DNA of 64,000 bases, from the NCBI RefSeq assembly GCF_958979055.1, contig NC_084892.1, positions 4,667,501 through 4,731,500 on the forward strand, written 5' to 3'. The notes below the pieces were generated by a model. The model was not told the origin of the DNA, did no database searches, and saw only the letters and a list, made by a program, of their open reading frames with translations. Positions within the stretch are counted from its first letter, which is position 1. Each line of letters starts with the position of its first letter. This DNA comes from Alnus glutinosa (taxonomy: Eukaryota > Streptophyta > Magnoliopsida > Fagales > Betulaceae). Shown here piece by piece: positions 59,239 to 64,000 of this stretch. The position numbers and the translations under genes are program-made.

Positions 59239-62200
59239 GTATATAACGTGCGTGTCTGTGCGCGCGCTAATGTTTGAACTTTTTTTTTTTTTTTTGGTTC
59301 TTGGTGCCAAATTTTGGAATTGGTAACATTGTTTCTTCGGAATTCACTGTGAGAGTTCAAATATGAAACTGGGCATGTCCGACTGTAGCTTGAATTAGAT
59401 GGGTTTTTGCTAACACGTCCACTGTTCGAGACAATTTCTCAATTAAGTTTGCTTATGCGTTGTTTGGTTTTAAGAGTGCTGAGTTCGAAGTTTGACACTT
59501 TGTTATCTATGCCAGAAGGAAAGTTTTGGTTGAGAGGTTGGAACATTCTTTTTGATGAGCAAAGTGAGCTTTGTTGTTGTTTTTCTTTTCTTTTGGGTTT
59601 AATATCTTTTTGGAACCGCTTTCCTCGGTTTTAAAAGCAAGAGAGCTTTGTTTTTCCTCCTATGAGCAAGAATATTGTTTCCAATGCTAATGAAACGGTG
59701 CCTAGGAAATCCAAAATTTTCTTAGGCTAAAAGTTGGTTGTCTTACTTTGATTTGATCAATTTTTATTTTGTGGAACTGCAAGATTGGAGAAATGTGTGT
59801 TTTCTGCATAATTTTCACCAACACAGCGTAGCTTGGTGTTGTTAATGACTTATCGCTCAAATATTGTGATTCTTTGTGCTGTTATATTTGACCTTTGCAA
59901 TAAGATATACTTCGCGAGGGTTTGTTTGAATGTTGATATTAGTACGTGGATGATTGAATTGAAGGGTAAAATGCATTAGCACCCTCTGTGTTTTGATGAT
60001 GTTTCCATCAAGATTCCATAGGTTTACAATCTTTCTTTTCAATTTTTCCAATGACATACCCTATGCTACTGAATTGTTTTAATCAATACCTTTCCTCACT
60101 ATATCATACCAGCAATTAATTTCAAACTTCCATTTTGCTTTATTATTATTAGTACTCTTAAAAAAATTACAATTACATTGGTTATAGGAAAAAAAAATCG
60201 GAAGTGCTTGATCATCCTCCACATCCAAGTGAAGCAAGTGGAGTTGCTGAGAGCGAGGCCTGATATTTGGGAGTTTGTGGCAGAAGAGGATGGCAAGCAT
60301 GGTGTGGGACTTGGGATGAGGGGAGAAGTAGAGGAGATGGGTGAGTTAGAGGGAGAGGGAGTATGTGTGGGACTGCTTGTAGAGGTTGAAGAAGGTTGGC
60401 TGGTCGTTGGTGGGGGACATGAGATTTCAACTGCTTTTGCACAGGTTGTTTCTTATTGAAAATTAAAGATTGGTTTTCTCAGTTTCTTTTAAGACCCATC
60501 TTGTTCTATGAATTTTGGCCATTGTACTGTTTGTTGAAGGTACTGGAGAAGCTTTCTGATATCATTTTCTATATTTTATGGCCCTGCAATGATTGAACAA
60601 GACGAATTTGGATGGGATTTATTGAAATTTCCTAGTAGATTAGTAGACTGGGATCTTTCTTGTGGGGGCCGTGCTGAATGCCTCTTCAACCTCTACAAGC
60701 AGTCCCACCCAAGCTCCCTATCCACCCAGCTCGCCCATCTCCTCCAGTCCTCCCCTCGCCCCTCTCCCTGCACCATGTCCGCCATCCTTCTCTGCTGCCA
60801 ACTTACTTATGCATTTCCCTGAACCGACTCCACTTGCACCTCTTGGATGTGGAGGGTTGAAATTTGGTTCCCACATGACATGATATAATTGGTCAATAAA
60901 TCACATGCATGAGGGAAGGAGTTGATTTGTACACTTAACAGGTGGGATGTGAAGTGATTAATTGAAAATCCAGGGGGTCCATAGAATACCATCAAACACA
61001 GAGGGTGTTAGCACATTTTACCGAAAGTTGAGTGGGCACTGTAGTATCAGCTTATTTCATAGTAACTAAAATTTAGGTGCTTGGGTTGGCTTGGATTTGA
61101 CCATGGATATGCGAATCTGAGAAAATCCTAATCAATGAATTTAAGGAGAAAATATGTAAGAGGGCTTTGCCTTTTTTCTTATTCATTAAAAAAAAAAAAA
61201 TGAATTTAAGGAGAAAATATGTAAGGCTGAAGCTAGCTACCATCAAAGTGGATCTGACTGGAAAAAAAAGAAACCATTTTAAAGTGGGAGATGCTTGGGC
61301 ACATGCAGCCAGTGTCAAATTCCTATTACTTATTCGTTTCAGTATTCCAGACTAAAATACATATCGGTAACTTTTGATGATTCAAAGTAATTCTAGTAAA
61401 TTTCCCATATTGTACTGTATGTTCCCTATGCTAATGGGTTCATGTGTCACTTGTGGGAACATATACATCTCTTTTCCGTTGTGGCCCTTGGTGTGTGGGC
61501 ATAGGCATATTCCTTTTACAGAACGAAAACAACTCTTGGAAGTTGGTTGCCAATTTGTCGTTGCCACTTCAACAAAGCCTAATCAGAAATAAGTTCTTTG
61601 TTACCCTTGTGGGTAATTTGTTTATATTGTGATACCTCACTGCTGTATATTTTTACCTCTTTCTAGGATTGGAATTGACAGCTGGAACTTTTTTTAAAGG
61701 TTTGTTTTCATTGAAAAAGAAGATTGAAGATGCAGTTATCCGTGCTGAGATGCTTGCACCATCTGCCCTGGAACTTGAGGAAGCAAGACAGATCAAGCAG
61801 GAAGAAATGATACGCGAGTCTAACCTGTGGGATGATCCAGCTAAATCCGATAAAATCCTTGTCAAATTAGCTGATATTGCCAAAGTGGTTGATTCTCTCA
61901 AAGACCTAACATATAAGGTGATGTACATCTGTTATTTTCCTTGTATTTTTTACAAAAGATTTTGCATTTACTTTACAGAGACGTACCTGGTGTGGCAATC
62001 ATCGGAGGGCTGGGTGTATCATTGGAGACTAAAAAGTATACTTTTGTCTACCTGGACTTAGCATAATCAGCTAGTTTCATGCCTCTAGATTTTCTCAGAT
62101 TTGATATGCAGGCACATAGACATGAATTTGCATTATACTGCATTATGCATAAGTTGCTGGATTTATGTTTTGTTCTTTTCTAGAACAAGGTGGGGATTTG

Positions 62201-64000
62201 AATTTTAGCTAATATCTGCAGGTGGAAGATGCAAAGCTGATCACGGAGTTGGCTGAGAACAATGTTATTGACTATGGGCTTTTTAAGCAAGCGTATAATG
62301 CATCTTTAGATGTGGGAAAGTTTTTGGATCAGTATAGGATGTCCAAGCTTCTTAAGGGGCTGTATGACGTGGAGGGAGCATGTGTAATTATTAATGCTGG
62401 ATCTGGAGGCATTTACCCTGAGGTTTGAGAAATCATGTTTTTCTTTTTATCCTTACATTGACTGGAGCTGTACCTTGTGCATTTATTGACCATTGTTAGA
62501 ATTGACATGTTAGTGTTGTTGCATGCCTGCTACCTTGCTTCTGCAGTTTTATTAACTTTTGGGGTGACTGGTTAAAAAACAATGGATGTTAGAACTTATG
62601 TTTCACTCTTTAAAAGTTGTCCAAGTTAATTCTGCTTTTGTAAGAATAGAAGCTAAAAAGAAGTTGAATTGAAATTCTTGGGTCTCATACAGCATTGGCG
62701 TTATAATTCTCAATTTATTGTTCTCTCTCTATCTCTCTAACTTCATTTTTTTTTTTTAATCTCCTCATACAGATCTGGGCAGAAAAACTCCTAAGTATGT
62801 ATAGCAAATGGGCCAAAAAGCAAGGTTACACGGGAAGAGTTGTTGAGAAGTATCCTTCAAAGAGTGGTGGCATCAAGTCGGCCACAATAGAGTTTGAATT
62901 TGAGTTTGCTTATGGCTATCTTTTAGGGGAGAAGGGTGTTCACTACATGATAGGTTCTCAAAATGGATCTGTTCAACATGAGGTATGACTACTGGTTCCT
63001 TTCTGCCCTACACATAACAGAAGTTATTTTAATTACTCTTGCTTTTGCGTAAAAAAGGATCCACCGAAAAAAAAGATCCCCATTTTTGTTCTAAATAGGT
63101 TTTCCAGTCCTCCAGCTCATGCTTTGAGTGTTTGTATTGGATTATGCGCCCATCCATGCGTTACTGGTGGTTTATGACAGTAGATCTAGGTTGCAAACTA
63201 GTAACTCAATTGGCTTCCCTTTCCCTGTTTTTTAACCTTCTTGGCTATTAAATATCTATTAAGCAAATATGAAAATCTTGCAGGCTTTTGCAGCATGTGT
63301 GGACGTTGTTCCTCTCTTTCTTAAAACAGCTTGTGACCTACAAATTGACGATGGAGATTTGGTTGTCTCACCACCCTTAATAGAGCAAAGTGGAACTAAA
63401 CCAACCATCTGCATTCAGCATATTCCGACTGGCATACAAGTTCAATCCTCAGGTGTTTACTTCTTATGTCATATTTGTTTATATTGCTAGCATTCTCAGG
63501 TACTTAATGATTTACCAACAGTCACAATAAAGTAATATTCTTCATATCGAGATTTGTTGAAGCAAACAGCTAAGACTCAAGATGACATGCGGGCGAACAT
63601 ACATGCGAATGCGTACACACACACAAACGCAGACATGGAAGAGTGGGGGAGGAGTTTTATTAATGGTTCTACTGCCAGAACTTAGTTCATGCTAGAAATT
63701 GCATTATATGGTTTTATTGTATGTTTAGAACCAACTTGAGTAGTGGTCCCAAGCTGAAGTAGATTATTTGAAGGGTGAACATACTTGCTTAATTAAGTAC
63801 TTTTTTCCCTTAAGTTTTTCCAGAGAGGGCATTTGAAAAAGTGTACTACATTAGCGCCAGTGTTTTTTTACCCTTGAGGGCGCTTCCAAACTTCTAAAAG
63901 GTCTTTCAGAATCTTGCTATTGCTTTATATTTGTCAAAATTACTTAAATAAGTATCGGTTATCAACATATGGAAGGTGTGATTAACATGACCTCAGTGCA
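59029..64000 (+). CDS. PrfB3: PrfB3-like plastid release-factor homologue lacking GGQ (partial, 3' end off window)
   Basis: Known: Arabidopsis PrfB3 is a chloroplast release-factor derivative that lost the stop-codon reading and GGQ motifs and stabilises petB mRNA. Exons seen: 59029-59188, 61700-61917, 62222-62422, 62773-62982, 63284-63452; phases close, 319 codons so far. Seen: N-terminus rich in Ser/Arg after MAKVAAEFVSVRVAM, transit-peptide-like; 'YDQLGLFSLKKKIEDAVIRA' across exons 1-2; RF2-like 'ACVIINAGSGGIYPEIWAEK' and 'LLSMYSKWAKKQGYTGRVVE'; 'GSQNGSVQHEAFAACVDVVP' where RF2 has an SPF loop; then 'SGTKPTICIQHIPTGIQVQS' where RF2 has GAGGQ-V-N. Intron 1 (59189-61699) holds a TIR element. 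Its donor is CTGG/GTCTGT, weak but phase-correct. The 3' exons lie beyond 64000. Confidence 0.88.
59201..59234. repeat. (CT)n microsatellite just inside PrfB3 intron 1
   Basis: About 34 bp of CT starting 13 bp after the exon 1 donor. Confidence 0.9.
59964..61022. mobile_element. TIR element in PrfB3 intron 1 with internal inverted arms
   Basis: Ends: 'GGGTAAAATGCATTAGCACC' + 'CTCTGTGTTTTGATG' mirrors the right end, whose complement is 'GGTAAAATGTGCTAACACCC' + 'TCTGTGTTTGATGG'. Inside, 60214-60392 and 60683-60856 are inverted copies of each other. Shared parts are 'CTCCACATCCAAG', 'GCAAGTGGAGT', 'GAGGAGATGGG' and 'GTGGGACTGCTTGTAGAGGT'. The transcript of this intron could form a long hairpin. 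No transposase. Confidence 0.8.

Overview
The window is nuclear DNA of a dicotyledonous plant. The evidence is GT-AG spliced genes with dicot protein relatives, AT-rich spacers, long (TA)n and (GA)n tracts, L1-type LINE remnants that carry RNase H, and many terminal-inverted-repeat (TIR) elements. Three genes (GPI1/PIG-Q, BPG2, PrfB3-like) occur in the same order as I recall for Arabidopsis At3g57170, At3g57180 and At3g57190. The order is therefore probably ancestral, although here the genes are spread over more than 50 kb. I cannot name the species.

Layout. 1-7.4 kb: repeats, a LINE end and a GASA/snakin-family gene on the minus strand that looks frameshifted. 7.5-15.4 kb: GPI1/PIG-Q on the minus strand, 8 coding exons, with LINE debris in a 2.9-kb intron. 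15.4-23.5 kb: transposon-rich spacer with a clean 5'-truncated LINE and several TIR elements. 23.6-35.0 kb: a local duplication holding two ERD15-like genes, A on plus and B on minus, either side of an intronless DUF2828/vWA gene. 35.9-41.8 kb: BPG2, a chloroplast GTPase, minus strand. 44.2-45.0 kb: F-box gene, minus strand. 46.1-53.8 kb: a 14-exon plus-strand gene joining an acetyltransferase-like region to tandem BRCT domains, with a solo LTR in its last intron. 54-58.4 kb: TIR elements and one weak promoter-like site. 59.0 kb to the end: a PrfB3-like plastid release-factor homologue, plus strand, running off the window.

How the genes relate. They are not an operon. BPG2 and PrfB3 both act on plastid RNA or ribosomes. 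GPI1 acts in the ER in GPI-anchor synthesis. ERD15 copies are stress-responsive PABC-binding proteins. Exon models were built by hand from splice signals, reading phase and family resemblance. Codon phase closes in every model except GASA. No database search was possible.
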